The notes beneath the pieces are model-generated. The model searched no databases. It was not told the DNA's origin and saw only the letters and a program-made list of their open reading frames with translations. A stretch of DNA of 64,000 bases. Origin: Plenodomus lindquistii (taxonomy: Eukaryota > Ascomycota > Dothideomycetes > Pleosporales > Leptosphaeriaceae). The position numbers and the translations under genes were made by a program. Positions 8,802 to 23,474 of the stretch are shown one piece after another (position 1 is the stretch's first letter; every line of letters begins with the position of its first letter). The stretch covers positions 1 through 64,000 of the forward strand of contig JANUWI010000013.1 of the NCBI GenBank assembly GCA_025504975.1, in the 5' to 3' direction.

Positions 8802-8887
8802 TAACCCTAACCCTAACCCTAACCCTAACCCTAACCCTAACCCTAACCCTAACCCTAACCCTAACCCTAACCCTAACCCTAACCCTA
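8802..8887 (+). repeat. telomeric repeat tract (CCCTAA)n, inner
   Basis: About 14 perfect CCCTAA units. It is the innermost telomere tract and changes abruptly at 8888 to RIP-type AT-rich DNA. It probably marks an older chromosome end. Confidence 0.95.
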
Positions 8888-11800
8888 TATTTATTTATAT
8901 CTATTATAATATTTATAAATCTACCTAGCTACTATAGAGGTTATAGAGATATAATTTTTTAAACCTTTATATATAGAGTTTACTATAAAGTATTTATAAT
9001 TATACGTATAGAGGTGCTTATTTTTATTAACCTATAGTTTTAGTTATACGTATTTAGAATTTAACGCGCTATATATCTATATCTAGCTCTATTTTAAACT
9101 TATTATTTATTAGATTTAGTTATAAAATCTACGCGTGTTAAGTTAGTTATAGCAGCTAATTATCTTTTTCTTTTTTTTTTTCTATTTTTTTTTCTATGTT
9201 TTTCTCTACTTTATTATAGAATACTACTAATTCTTCTAATATATCTAGAATAGGCCTAATTAGGTTGCTATCTCTTATTATAGCTACTAGTAGAAACTTA
9301 TCTATTTTAAGTACATTAAACTTATTTATTATACGCTACTTTTTATAAATATTAATAGCTACCTCTATAGATAATAGTCTGTGCTTAGATTTACTATTAC
9401 TTAGCTAATATTTCTATATATTATTTTTATTAAATTTTAAAAAAATCTATTCTATACATTCTAGTTCTAATTATTTTACCTATACAATTTACGTTATAAA
9501 TATATTATATTATAAAACTTTAGCTAGCGTAAAAGCTTTATTTTATTTATAATATAGTATAGCTTAGATGTATATACTAGCTAATAATTTAAAATTATTT
9601 TAGAATTTTTTAATTATTTACTATGTAATATTAGTATTATTAATTACTTTTTAAATAAATGCTATTATTTTATCTACTTTTTATATATATAGTACTTTTT
9701 TTTTTTAGGTTAGTTACTTTTTACTTAGTTAGAATAAAAGTAATACTCTATTACTCTATAAACTAGTACTTTATATTAGAAAATACTTTAACTTTAATTT
9801 AAGTTTTATAAATATAATTTTAGGTTATTTAACACCTAATTCTTTTTCTCTAAAGTAGTAGTCTATAGTATTAAAGTATAATACTTCTAGGCTTTTAACT
9901 ATTAATAGAGAAAGCCTAGCATATATTATAAAGTTTTTCTCTATATTAGAGTTATATTTTTACTAGTAGATTTCTATAGTTTATAGAATATAAAAGTTAT
10001 ATTTTTAAATATATATTTAAACTAGTATTATAAAAATATTTATAACTAAGTAGTAGTCTATACTATATATCTAAATATTCTCTTTTAATTTTCTTTAGAT
10101 TAGATCTTTAATTCTTTTCTTTTTAGTTTTTGCAGTAATAGCTTCTATTCTAACGTATAGAGTAGACTATAGAGCGTTTATACTAATATTAAAATATAGG
10201 TTAGCTTTAATCTAAAAGGTAGATATAGAAGTACTTTATATCTCTAATTTATATAGTAACTATATTATACTATAGAATGCTACTTGCTTATCTAGGTTTA
10301 GTCTATATTTTTTTTAGAATATAGAGTTAGAGTATAGAATTATTTTTTAGAAATTATTTTAATAGTAACTTTTTACCTACTACTTTTCTTTCTATACTAA
10401 AGGCAATTAATAGGGATTAAAATAACTAAGTAATAAGCGTAAAATATAAGCAGCTGCTATAGATATAAAACTATTATTTTTTTATTTATATACTAGTATA
10501 GTTATATTTATTCTAGAACTAAATTCTACTAATTACACTACTTTTTCTAATATAAATATCTATTAATTATATTCTACTATCTAGAAGGTATTTATATTTT
10601 TAGTTAAAAAGTACTAGTAGTTTATATACCTCTAGCCTATAGTTTAGTTTAGGTCTAGTTCTAGTTAAAATTATACATCTAATACTCTAAAACTAGATAG
10701 TAAGTTTTTTAAAATTTCTAAAAAAATATAGAACTTTTATTAATTACTATATATTATATAAAATAAAAATGTTAAAGCACTATATAGCTGCTTTTTAGTA
10801 GTCTATAGATATTAAAGTAGATAATTTTAGTGTAGTTTTAATAGATTTTTTTTTAGACGCTGTAATTAAATCTATATATTTAATTAATTCTATAAGTATA
10901 TAATAACTTTAAATAAAAAATTTTAGAAAAAGTAGTAGCTTTTAAAGTGCGTAGTAAACTGCTTTTTATTAATATTATATATTTTATAAAATATAAATCC
11001 TTTTATATAGGTAATATTATTTTTTATAAGTTTAGCTTTAATTACTTCTATATATATACCTATCTATAGAAATATTATACTTTTTACTATACTTTAATTC
11101 TAGTTATTTTATTTTTATAGCTATAAAGCTATCTATTAGTTATAGGCTGTTTTATAAAGTAATATACTATAGTTTTTAGTTATAATTTTTTTATATTCTA
11201 GATCTACCTAAAAGTTATTTGTATTAATATGCTTTTTTTACTATTAACGTTTAAAATTAGCCTAAAACGTATTTTATATATTTTAGAATAGTGTACTTTT
11301 TATACTAAGTTTTATATTATAGTTCTATATAAATATAATTAGCTCTATAAATATATTAGAACCTAGAAAGTTTATTAGTAGAATACTAATACAATTAAAA
11401 ATATTATTCTATAAAAGTTCTAATATATGCGTAGTAATTAGAGCTTTTACATCTATAGTATTTAAATTTTTTTCTATTATAATCTTGCTTTTAACATAGA
11501 ATTTAGTACGTATCTCTAGAAATAAATAAAAATAGTAATAGCAAAATCTACGTGTATATATAGTATTAAAAGTAGATAAAAAAATATAGTTTATCTAGAT
11601 TTTTATTATATAATTATCTAAATATTAGCTTTTTAATACTATAGTAGTACTAGACAAATTAATATAGCTTATTAGTATATAGAGAAAGAATATAAAATAT
11701 TTCTATTACCTACTTAAGTATACTAAAATGCATTTATTATATTATAAGTTTAGACTAGAAAATAAAATATACTAGTTTAGATATATAGTTTAAATAAATA

Positions 11801-14605
11801 ATAGGTAGAATATTTACTTTACGTCTAATTAGAATACTATAAAGTGTGTAGAAGTAAATAAAATACTATTTATATTAAATTTAGTTGTAATTAGTACTGT
11901 ATTAGCCTAGCATAGAAATTCTTTCTCTAATAAATTAATATTTAGTATAGAATACCTAGGTTCTATACAGTTTAGATTAAAGCTATATCTAGTAAGTATA
12001 GATTTCTATAGAATATATTTTAGAGCGTTTAGGTATATTATTAATAGTTTTAGTAAACTAAAAAGTGCGTATAGTTAGAAAAATAGAATAGATAAAAACT
12101 ATATTATTTTTTTAAATAGTATAGATATTACGCGTAATAAATATCTATATAGATAGCATAGTATATTATACTTATAGTTAGTAGAAATATATTATTTAAT
12201 TTTTTTTATAGTAGTTTTTTAGGTAATTTATAGTAGCTCTATTAGCTAGACTTTATTATAGTTTAGATAAATTTCTTTTTATATTAGATCTATTTATAAT
12301 AATAGTTATATTACAGCTAGTAATTTAATACGTAGCTTTCTAGAGGGTAGAGGTAATATATAAAGTAAAGTATAAAATTTAGTATTTATAATATATTTAT
12401 CTACTATACAATCTGCTACGTTAGTATATATAATAATCTTCTTTTTATTATTACTATCTATAGGCTTTTTGTCTATATATAGGTGTAGGTTATATCTATC
12501 TACCTATTCTAATACTTTACTTTCTTTATTACTAGGTTAGGTAAAAACGTAATTACTAAAACTATTACTATAGTATAATTATTATAGATTTTAGAAAAGT
12601 AAAGTGTTAGGTAGACTATATAATTAATAGTTAAAATTAAACTAGTAATAGCTTTATATCTAGTTAGTCTATATATATATAAACCTTTCTAGAATATAAT
12701 TCTAAAAACCTCTATATAGTATTTACTAATATAAGTATTATTAAATATGTCTACTAGTAACTTTATATTCTAATTTTATAGTATAATATCTAGTATATTA
12801 TATAACTAGATTTGTATTAGTATTTCTATATTACTTTAATTTTTACTATTATACTAGAGTTATTTATATCTATTCTATAGGCTTTTTAGTTTTATATTTA
12901 ATAGCTATAGTACTACTAGAGGTTTATATAAAGCTGTAGGACGTAAAACGCAAGCTATTATAGATCTAGTTTAATTAACTATTACTATCTAATCTAGTTC
13001 TAAAGTTATATTATAAACTAATATAAGTATTAATACGCTATCTAATATATATTTAGCTAGTATAATATTTATATCTATATAGTAATTTTATTTACTTATA
13101 TTTATATTAGAAACGCTAGCAAATATAGATATATTTAGATTAATAAATAGGTTTTTAATATTAGTTTACATAGGTTACTAGTATATATCTAGTAAACGTA
13201 CTTAATAGCTATTTTATTTCTTAAGCTTTTTTTCTCTAGGCGCTAGTATATTATACTTTTATATTTTACTATTTTACTTTTTTTACTATATAATATTTTT
13301 TAGGTTATCTACTTTTTTCTTTACCTACTATAATACTATATTGTTTTTTTTAGATATATTATAATTAGTATATTAGGTTCTTTCTATTTTATAATTATAG
13401 TAAATTACATACTAGTAGTAAATAATTTCTATTTATAATTATACTATATTTAGACTAAACTAGAATTTTACTAGCGCTTAAAATTGCTTTTAGTTATAAT
13501 AGTAAAACTAATAGCAGCCTTTAATAGGTTTTTATATAGTTTTACTTAAACTATATAACTATACTAGTATTAAAATTAAAATATACTTTTATTTTAATAT
13601 TTAGTATAATATTTAAGTACTATATAGTGCTACTTTTTATTTAGACTTTAGAAATATAAATTAGGTTTATAGCTAAAAAGAATATTTACGCACGTTATAT
13701 TATACTACTAAATATATCTAATATTAAAATTATTAGTAGATCTAATAAAAACTCTAAATAGGTTTAGTGTAGTTATAGCTTTAGCTATATAATTAAAGCT
13801 AGTAGTAAAATACTAATATAATATATTTATAATCTACTAATAGCTCTATTAGTATTAATATACGTTTATAGAGATAGTATATAATATATATAGTATACGC
13901 CTAAAAGTTAACATACCTATACTATAATTAGAAGTTTTAGAAATGTAATTCTAGATATCTATATTATATAAAGGGGTAGAGATGCCTAATTCTTTATAGA
14001 TATACGTAATAGTATAAGTAAATATAATATAAAGTTATTAGGTCTTTTATAGTTATAATACTCTATTACTCTATATTAGTAGTTATAAAAGCTTTAATTA
14101 GTTAGAGGTTTTATATTATAGAGGGTCTAATAGAAACCTAGAAATAGTATAGTTAGGCGATCTAATAGAAATCTATATATAAACTAGTACAAGTTCTTTT
14201 ACTTTAATAAATATAAAAGTAATAAAACTACGTAATGTAATATAACTTTAATAACACCTTTAATAGTATTATAAAAACTTTAAAATAGCTTATTATAATA
14301 TATATAATGTTTACGTAGTCTATTATTCTAAAAATAAAACTTATAAATAATAGGTATAGATTTTATGTATTTCTATACTACTTAGCTCTAACTCTATGTA
14401 TATAATACTATTTATTAATAATTATTAGAATAACTATTAAATTTAGTAGTTACTCTAGTAAAATATAATAATTTTTTAAATATTATATTTTATTTTATTT
14501 TATATACTTTATACCTCTATTATATATACTTTATTACTATTTATTACTACTTTTAATACTAATAGTAAATATTTTTTATAAAAATACTTATTTTTATACC
14601 TTTAA
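8888..14605. other. RIP-degraded AT-rich subtelomeric DNA, not assigned
   Basis: Almost entirely A/T with abundant TA, rare CG and stops in every frame, as expected after C-to-T mutation of repeats by RIP. On the - strand, long stretches read coherently if TAA and TAG are taken as mutated CAA, CAG or TGG. Examples are about 12430-12960 (ILVDIFNNTYISKYYIEV-like; I do not recognise the family) and 9130-9380, which ends in a Lys/Glu-rich tail and a stop near 9160. These could belong to one large telomere-proximal ORF. No active gene is visible. Confidence 0.6.
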
Positions 14606-14609
14606 ATAT

Positions 14610-15024
14610 TATAATAAAGCTAAATTCTATTATAGTAATAACTTATAGCTATAAAAGACTTTTTATAAACTATCTCTATTTTTCTCTATATAAACTTATT
14701 AAAATATAAAATTATACTAATTTTTATTTAAACTACTTTTATACTATACTTAGTTTAAATTTTATAGAAATTTCTACTTTACTATTACCTACGTACTAAT
14801 ATAGTATTAAAAAATTTTTTTTTTATAAAAATTTAAAACTATCTATAAATTTTATTTTTTATAGCTTACTTTTTTAATAGAACTATAATAGTATAATTTT
14901 TTTATTTTTTTATATAAAGTTTATAAAAATATAATTTATTTAGTTTTTTAATCTACGCGTACTTTTATATACTTTTAAACTAATTTAGATACTTTTTAGT
15001 ATTTTATATTTTTAAGCTATTATA
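14610..15024 (+). repeat. gypsy LTR copy, + orientation, followed by a fragment of element start
   Basis: About 415 bases running from TATAATAAAGC to CTATTATA, the RIP forms of TGTAAT...ATTACA ends. It matches the LTRs of the gypsy elements. About 26 bases of element 5' internal sequence follow, and then a ~200-base spacer (15050-15248) with short imperfect inverted ends (GT..CTATTATAG). Confidence 0.7.
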
Positions 15025-15248
15025 TTATAAAAAAATTATTTTTTTACTAGTAACTATTATAGAGCGTATATACTAAGTTTATATTTAAAGTATAGTTATA
15101 TATAGCACGCTCTATATAGTATTTATATAAATAGAGTAGAATATATTTTTACTAAAATTTTAGCTATAAGTAGTACGCTTTTTTAAGCATTTTCTATATA
15201 GTAATCTATTTTCTAATTACTTCTAAATCTACTCCCTATAATAGTAAC

Positions 15249-18200
15249 TATAATACTTTAAAAATATAAAGTACTAAAAAGCATCTAAATTAGTTTAAAA
15301 GTATATAAAAGTACGCGTAGATTAAAAAACTAAATAAATTATATTTTTATAAATTTTATATAAAAAAATAAAAAAATTATATTTTTATAGTTTTATTAAA
15401 AGAATAAGCTATATAAAGTAGAAAATAGTAGTAGTTCTAAGCTTTTATAGAGTTTTTTTCTTTTTTCTACTATATTAGCACGTAGGTAATAGTAGAGTAG
15501 AAATTCTAGTAAAATCTAGACTAGATATAGTATAAAAGTAGTTTAAATAGAAGTTAGTATAGTTTTCTATTTTTAATAAATTTATATAGAGAAAGATAGA
15601 GGTAGCTTATAAAAAGGCTTTTATAGCTAAAAATTATTATTATAATAGAATATAGCTTTATTATATTACCCTCTACTTTAAATTAGATAGTTCTATATCT
15701 AAATATTCTCTATATAACCTCTATATAGAGTCTATTCTAGAATTATTATTTTATTAAAGTAAATATAACTTTTTATTTACTATTTATTAATAATTATTAT
15801 AATAACTACTAAATTTAGTAGTTACTCTAGTAGAATATAATAATTTTTTAAATATTATAATTTTTTTTTACTTTTTATATTTTATACTTTTATTATACGT
15901 ATATTATTACTATTTATTATTACTTTTAATACTAACACTAAATAGCTTTTATAAAAATACCTATTTCTATACCTCTAGATATATACTTTTTAGCTTATTA
16001 GATTTTTTACCTATACTCTATCTAGGCCTAGTTTTATAGTAAATTTAATTTTATATATTTATTTAAATTAGTTAATTTAAAAAAGTATACTTATTACACA
16101 CTTTTAAATAAAAAGTATAAACTAGTAAATAGCTATTTTTTTTTACTAGTTTAAAGCTTTTTCTAACTTTTTTAGGTATTTATATATATAGAACTAGAAT
16201 ATAACTAAATTATAGTAGCGTTTTATAATTTTAAAAGCTTTACTACGCAGGCTATACTAGCTAATAAAAATAAAATAAAAAAGATTAAAGCTAAACTAGT
16301 AAATATAAAGGCTATAGCTAGTTTAGCTATAAAAATATTAGCTTTTATAGTATAGATAGTAACTATATAGATTACTAGCTTTAATATAACTAATATAATA
16401 TTAGTAGACTACTATATATAATAGAAAAAGTTTTAAAGCCTATATAAAAAAGTTTTAGATTTATACTAGAAAATATAGCTTTTTTAGAAAAATGTAGTAG
16501 CTTTAGCTGCCGCTTTTTCTAGAGAAGCTCTAGATTTTTCTAGTAGTAAAAAAAAATATAGGCCTATTTATAAATTTAATAGAAAGTTTTTAAAATATAA
16601 AAGTAGTAAAAACTTTAAATTAAATAAAGTATATAACGTTTTTAATAGTAAAATAAAAATTAAAAAGTTATAGTAGTAAATAAATAAATTTTAAAAAACT
16701 TTTATATTTATTTATAATAGTTAGTTTACTAGGCTAAAAGTTTTATTAGTAAAAGCTATATACTAGTTTTATATATTAGCTATAATTTTTATATATTAAT
16801 AATAGAAAAATTATTAAAGTTATAAAATATAATTATTTATTAACTATAATATATTTTTTTTTATACCTAAAACTATCTATATAGTGCCTAAAAAAGTTCT
16901 ATATAATTAGAATACTTCTAGTAAAAGTTTTATATTTTATATAAAAAGCCTATAAAGTTAGACGCTAGGTACTAGATTAGATCTAGATTATATTCTATCT
17001 AGCTAGCTCTATTAGAAAAAAACTTTTTATAGTATTCTAGTTATTTACTAAGCGTATTGTAAATAATTTAAATTACTAGTAAATAAGTAGGAAAAGACTT
17101 AAGTAGTGTAGCTAATATAAATAGTTTAATTTACTTTATTTACCTTGCTTACTCTATTAACCCTATAAACGTTAAACACTATAAAAAATTAAAACTAGTC
17201 CTAATTAGGCAATTAGAATTCTAAGAATATAGAATAAATATTTAGCTATAAATTAGTTAAAAAATTACTATTTTAGGCGTAGCTGTTCTATAGTTATTAA
17301 TTATTTACTAAAAGGTTTTAATGTTCCTTACTTAAAAATAATTTACAGAGGCTGCTAATAGTTTAAATAGATAATAAAACTATATTTTTTTTCGCGCTAA
17401 GCCTATAAAAGTAATATTTTAGTATTTAGAAATTTCTATTATACTATTATATTAATTGCGTACGTTATTATATAACTTAAAAGAGTTTAAAAAAGTAAAG
17501 TTTTTTTTTATTTTAAACTAGCAGGGGTCTAGGAGGTAAGCAAGGTAAGTAAAGTAAATTAAATAAAAATAGTATTTAAAGTAATTTACATTATTTACGT
17601 TATTTACTAGTAAATTACTAGTAAACTATGTAAAAAAAGACCTTATAGGGTAAAAGTAGTAAATTAGTAATTTACGTTAATTACTAGCTATTTATATTAC
17701 TTTCTATCTACTTACTTAATTTACTATATAATAGAATTTCCTAACGTCTATATTTTAGCTTATTTTAAATAAATTTACTAGTAAAGATTTTTTTAATTTT
17801 TTATTTTTTTATACTTTATATAAAAGTAGCTAGTAGCTTTAGAGCCTTTTATTTAAGTAAAGAGTTATTAGAATTTTTATAGAGGATATTAGAAGTAAAC
17901 ACGTTATATATTTTAGAGTTTAAAAAAAACTTAAATTTATAGAAATACCTAATCTATTTAAAAATTTTAAAAAGATTTTTCTATAGTTTAGATAACTTTT
18001 AGCTAGGTTTTATAGTTATTAGATTAGTAATAAAAAAATAAACTTTATTTTTAATTTTTTAATTAATAGAATATTAATAGGTGTTAATAGTAAAACGTAT
18101 TTAGTATTATACTTTTTTTATATTTTTTTTAGCTTATTTCTAAACGTTATATATTTAAATAGCTAGATTATAAACTTTTTAGTAGTTAAATTTCTTAATA

Positions 18201-21200
18201 GAATTTGCTATTTTTAAATAGTACTAGTTCTAGTTTTATTAGAGTTTAGAACTATACAGGAGCTAGTATAGGTTTATTTCTATTAATATATATAAAAGTA
18301 TTATTATAGTTTAGTTTATAAATAAAATAAGTTTACTTTAGTTTTTTTAATAGTATATTATATATAGCTATAGGCGTTAGTTAATATACTTATTTATAAT
18401 TTTAGTTTAACTATTAGTTTATTTATAATAAGTAGTAAAAAGCTATATTTTAATACCTATAATTTAATAGAATTTAAACTAGAATTAGAAAATAAACTAG
18501 GCTTTATAGTTAAAAATAATACTTTTAAAAATATATTTAAACTAATATATTTATTCTATAAATAGTTAAATAAAGTTTTAAACGTCTATTATTTTATAGT
18601 ATAGTATTATAATTATTTATTTAAAAAGTTAATTAATAATTACTAGAATCTAATTATAGCTGTATTAGTTTTTAAAAAAAAATTTAAAGTCTATTATAAA
18701 ATATTATATAGGTTTCTCTAGAATTAGTAAAAAGTAAAAAATTTTTTAGATTTAAATCTATTTTAGATAGAATTTTTAGTAAGTAATATAGTTACGTATA
18801 TAATATTTATTAATAGCTTTTATTTTTTTCTAGTAGTATTATTATATAAATAACTAGTAAGTTTTTATAGTACTAGAATAGGCTATTAATATTTAATTAT
18901 ATACCTCTCTAATAAGTTTTATATAACGTAAAAAGTCTAGAGAAATATAAAAATAGTTTTTATAAAAAAATATCTATTATTTATTTAATACTAGAAACGT
19001 AGTAAAAAGCGTTTCTTTTTAAAAAACTATTAGTTTTTTTTTAATAGAACTTTTATTAGTTCTAAAAAATCTTATAATATTATTAGAGTTAGTTAAAAAA
19101 AAGTAATAGTTATTTATAAAAAAACTCTAGGTATTATTTTACTAGTTTAAAGTTAATATAGCTATATAGCCTAGTAAAATAAAAAAAAACTAAAAAGTAG
19201 TTATTATACTAGACTAATTTAAAATTTTTTATATTTTATTTTTAGTAACTAAAAATATCTACGCGTTTATTATTTTTATTTAAAGTATATTTAATTAAGA
19301 AGTTATATAAAACTATAAACTTAGTTTAGTTAGTCTATTATTAATTTAGAACTTTTATACTTATAAAGTACTATAAAAATTAATAATTAGTATATATTTA
19401 AATTTAGTACTAAACTAAAATTAGTTTAGCTTTTTATTTTTTAAAAGTAGTAATAATAGTAAATAGTTTTTTATTATATATTTTTTAATTAAGCTTTACT
19501 CTAGTAAGTATTTTACTATAGAAAGCTATAAAGTACTATTTACTATCTAGATATTTTTAAAATATAATTCTAGCTACTACTCTATCTAAAGTATTAGTTT
19601 CTAATTTTATATTATAATTAGAATTAAAGTAGTATAGAACTAGAATTACTAGAAGTAAAAACTTTAGCTTTTTAAAGCTATTTTAGTAATTTTTATTTTA
19701 TATAAATAGAGTTAAAAGACTTTATAGAGCTATTATTAGCTTAGCTATTTATAAAAATTTAGAGATAAATTATCTATAGTCTCTAGTAAACTCTAGAAAA
19801 GATTTAATATCTATTATAGTAGTAGGTTAGACCTAGTTATAGAGTACTTTTACTTTTTCTAAATCTATTTCTATTTTTTTATTAGTTAGAATATATTCTA
19901 AATACTTAGTTAAAATAATATAGAATTTACTTTTTTTAATTACTATTTATAGTCCTACTTTTTATAGTTTTTCTAAAATAAGTTTAACGTGTTATTAGTA
20001 GCTCTAGACGTTTTTAAAGTAGATAAAAATATTATCTAAGTAGGTAATATAGAAATTATCTAAATAATCTATAAGTATATTATTTATATACTTTTAATAG
20101 ATAGAGAGGCTATTATAGAGACTAAAAAAAAGTACTTTATATTTATATAATCTATAGTAGGTATAGAAAGTAGTATATTTCTTAAACTCTAAATCTATAT
20201 AGATTTTATTAAAAGCTATTTAAATATTAAACTTAGTAAAAATCTTAGCTTTACTTAAATAGATTAGTAAGTTATTTATTTTTAATATTAGATAGGTATT
20301 TTTTTAGGTAAGCTAGTTAAGCTTATAGTAGTTAATATAAATATAAAGTAACTTATTAGATTTACAGATATAAAAAATAGAGAAAGTAAAAAGGCTATAA
20401 CTAGTCTCTATAAATTCTTTCTATAAGTTTTTCTAGATATACTTTTTAATAGCTTCTAAATCTTTAGTATTTTACTTATATAAAAAGCTAAAGTTATTAA
20501 ATAGAGGTTTATTTAAAATAATTTTATAGTTATATAGTTAGTGTTCTAGTAGTTTCTCTATAGCTAATAAACTAAATACGTTCTAATACTACTAGTAGTA
20601 AAAAAAAAGTTAGTTTTAAATTAAATAGTTATTTTTTTAAACGTTTTTTTATTATAGTTTTTAAAAATCTAGTTAATTTTATATAGGCTAGTAGTAAAAA
20701 ACTTATTTTCTTTTTTTTATATTAAAATAGAAGGTATTAGTAGAAATAATAGTAACTTAGAGACTAGAAAAGGTTATAAAAGGTTTTTAGAGTAGATCTA
20801 GTTTTTATATCTCTAGAGAGATATTCTAGTATTATAGAGCTTTAAAAATTCTCTAAATATAATTAATTAAAAGGTGTAGGCTACTAGTTTTCTAATATAA
20901 CTTTTTTTTTATAAAGTGTTTTATCTTTTAATATTAAAAGTAACGTGTTTTTTTAGTATTTTTTAATAGAGTTATATAAAAATTAAAAGAGTAGAGATAT
21001 AAATATTAAAATAAATAGCTAGCTACTATAACTAAAATCTATTTATATCTTGTAGAATTATAAACCTTTTTAACTATTATTTTCTAATAATTACATTTTA
21101 AACTTCCAGATTAAATATAATAAATAAATAATTTAGAATTTTTTATATATTTATAATTATATAAAAACAGATATATTCTATAACTAGTAAAACAATTTAG

Positions 21201-23474
21201 TTTTTAAACCCTCTAACTATTACTAGATAGAGTAGTTTTTAAACTTTAGTTTAAAATAAAAAAGATAAAAAAAAAATAATACGTAAATTTTAAAAAAGAT
21301 ATTTTTAAACGCTAGTATTAATAAGTAATAGTAGTTTTATACCTACGCCTAGGTTATATAAAATAGTAGATATAAAAAAATAGAAACTTTAAAATAGTTT
21401 TTAAAAATTAAAGTTTAATAGGTTATACTTTTAACTTAATTCTAAATAGCGTAATACTTTTAGAACTACTTATTTTCTATTTAATTTTTCTTTTAATCTA
21501 GTACTTTAGCAGCGTTATAATATTAGTAAAAGTAATTTTTAATTATAATTTTTTTTATTTATAGTAATAGATATTTATAAGCGTAGTATTCTAGCTTACT
21601 ATAGTTATAGTAATTATCTAGTACTTTTTTAAAAGCTAGAGTAGCTATTATTTACTATAGAGGTACTATAGTAAATTATAAAAAAGTTTAGAAAACTATA
21701 TATAGTGCGGTATTTTTTAAAGTTTTTCTCTAAAAAGTATTTAAACTAGATTATACTATAGTTCTAGTTTAGAACTTAGTAGTACTATTATAAAAAAAGT
21801 TCTAATAATATATATCCTTTAGATAAGTTTTTCTTTCTATATTAAAAGTAGTAAAATGCTCTATTATATCTAAAAAAAATTATTTTAGATATATTTAAAC
21901 TTTTAACTAGAAATATATAGGCTAGAAGTTATTTTTATCTATATATAATAAATCTATTTTAAATATAGTATATATTTTTTTATAGTATAGCTTAAAAAAA
22001 AAACTTTAAAAGTAGAGAAAGTTTTATTTTTTTTATATATAATTAGTTAAAAGTATTACGTACTTTAGCCTATTTATTATTTATAATAAAGTATCTATTA
22101 AGCGTAGCTATTATAGCTTTTATAGAGAAAAAGTAGTTAGCTTTATTATTAGATAGGTATTAAAGCTTAAAATACTTTTTAGCTAGACTAGAAGTACTAC
22201 TTTAAACTAGTACTATATAAACACGTTTAGAAGAGTAGTAGTTACTATTAATTTTAAATTAATCTAGTATTAAAGCCTTCTATTATCTATAGATAGAGTC
22301 CTTTCTATTTAATAATTTAAAAATAGAAAAAGTACACTCTAATAAACGTAGCTTTTTAAAAATATAAAAAAAAGCTTTAGAAAGTAATCTAGTTAACTAG
22401 TAATATTAATAAGTTTAAAAGTTTTTAGTAAAAAATAAAAGCAAGTCTAGAAATAGAGTTAAATAAAGTTTTTTTTTTTTAATAAATTTTATTTTAGTCT
22501 ATAGAGCTGCTATTTTAGCGTGTAGCTAGGCTATTATTTCTATAGAGTTATTAAAAGTTACTATTAGTAGATTTCTAAGTTCTACTAAAGTAGGTCTAGT
22601 TTCTATCTAATTCTAATTATTTTCTAATTAGCTAGTATTAGCGATTTTCTATATTTTAAACATTTAATAAATTTATAAACTTTTTATAAAAACTAGTTAT
22701 TTTTTTTTATTTTTAAAAAATAGGATTTATTATTTATTAATAGAGATAGGTATTAGCTTTATTTTTAATTCTACTAGATTATTAGTAGTCTTTAAATCTA
22801 TATTTTAGCGCTATCTAATATAACTTTTTTAAAAGTAATTTAAATAGGTAATGCTTAGAAGTCTAAACTTATAAACTTTAGTTATTTAAAAATCTCTAAA
22901 ATCTAGTTTTAGAATTATTAATAGATCTATTAGCGTTAATTAAAGCTAGAACTAGAGAGGTTTTAGAGACTAGTTAACTAGAGAATTTAAATAATTTTTT
23001 TAAATAAATTAGTAATATTATATAGGCTATTACTAGTAAAAAAATAATTTTTTTATAATATAATAGTTTAAAAATATAAAGTGCTAAAAAGCGTCTAAAT
23101 TAGTTTAAAAGTATATAAAAATATATATAAATTAAAAAACTAAATAAATTATATTTTTATAAACTTTATATAAAAAAATAAAAAAATTATACTTTTATAG
23201 TTCTATTAAAAAAGTAAGCTATATAGAGTAAAATTTAGTAGTAGTTCTAAACTTTTATAGAGTTTTTTTTTTCCTCTACTATATTAGCACGTAGGTAATA
23301 GTAGAGTAGAAATTCTAGAAAAATCTAGGCTAGATATAGTATAGAGGTAGTTTAAATAGAAATTAGTATAGTTTTCTATTTTTAATAAGCTTATTTAAAG
23401 AAAAATATAGATAGTTTATAAAAAAGTTTCTATAGCTAAAAGTTATTATTATAATAGAATATAGCTTTATTATA
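15249..23474 (-). mobile_element. Ty3/gypsy LTR retrotransposon, RIP-degraded, copy 1
   Basis: It is bounded by LTRs at 15249-15665 and 23059-23474, both in - orientation. It is the mirror image of the + strand copy at 45588-53816, where zinc-knuckle, reverse transcriptase, RNase H and integrase readings are legible; by mirror coordinates the RT core lies near 20000-20350. Every frame is broken by stops in TAG/TAA form. It carries a nested 733-bp element at 17012-17744. No clear target duplication: the outside flanks are GTTAC and GATAT in element orientation. Confidence 0.8.
17012..17744 (+). mobile_element. 733-bp short-TIR element, copy 1
   Basis: It ends in TTTCCTAA on the right and in a mutated TTAGAAAA on the left. 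It matches 51321-52053 (inverted) and 57200-57933. It contains internal inverted GGTAAGC/ACCTTGCTTACC-type tracts and repeated TTTACTAGTAAA motifs, and no ORF. It is nested in the gypsy element, so it is probably a non-autonomous DNA element, possibly with a TA target. It has kept more C and G than its surroundings. Confidence 0.65.

Noticed and set aside
12361..12960. Telomere-linked RecQ helicase in the first AT-rich block
   Set aside because: Position and decayed frame are suggestive, but no Walker, DEAH or motif VI equivalents could be read with confidence.
14406..15990. CRISPR-like reading of regularly recurring AT-rich repeats
   Set aside because: These are few, long, inverted LTR copies of a eukaryotic retrotransposon, with no short repeat-spacer pattern.
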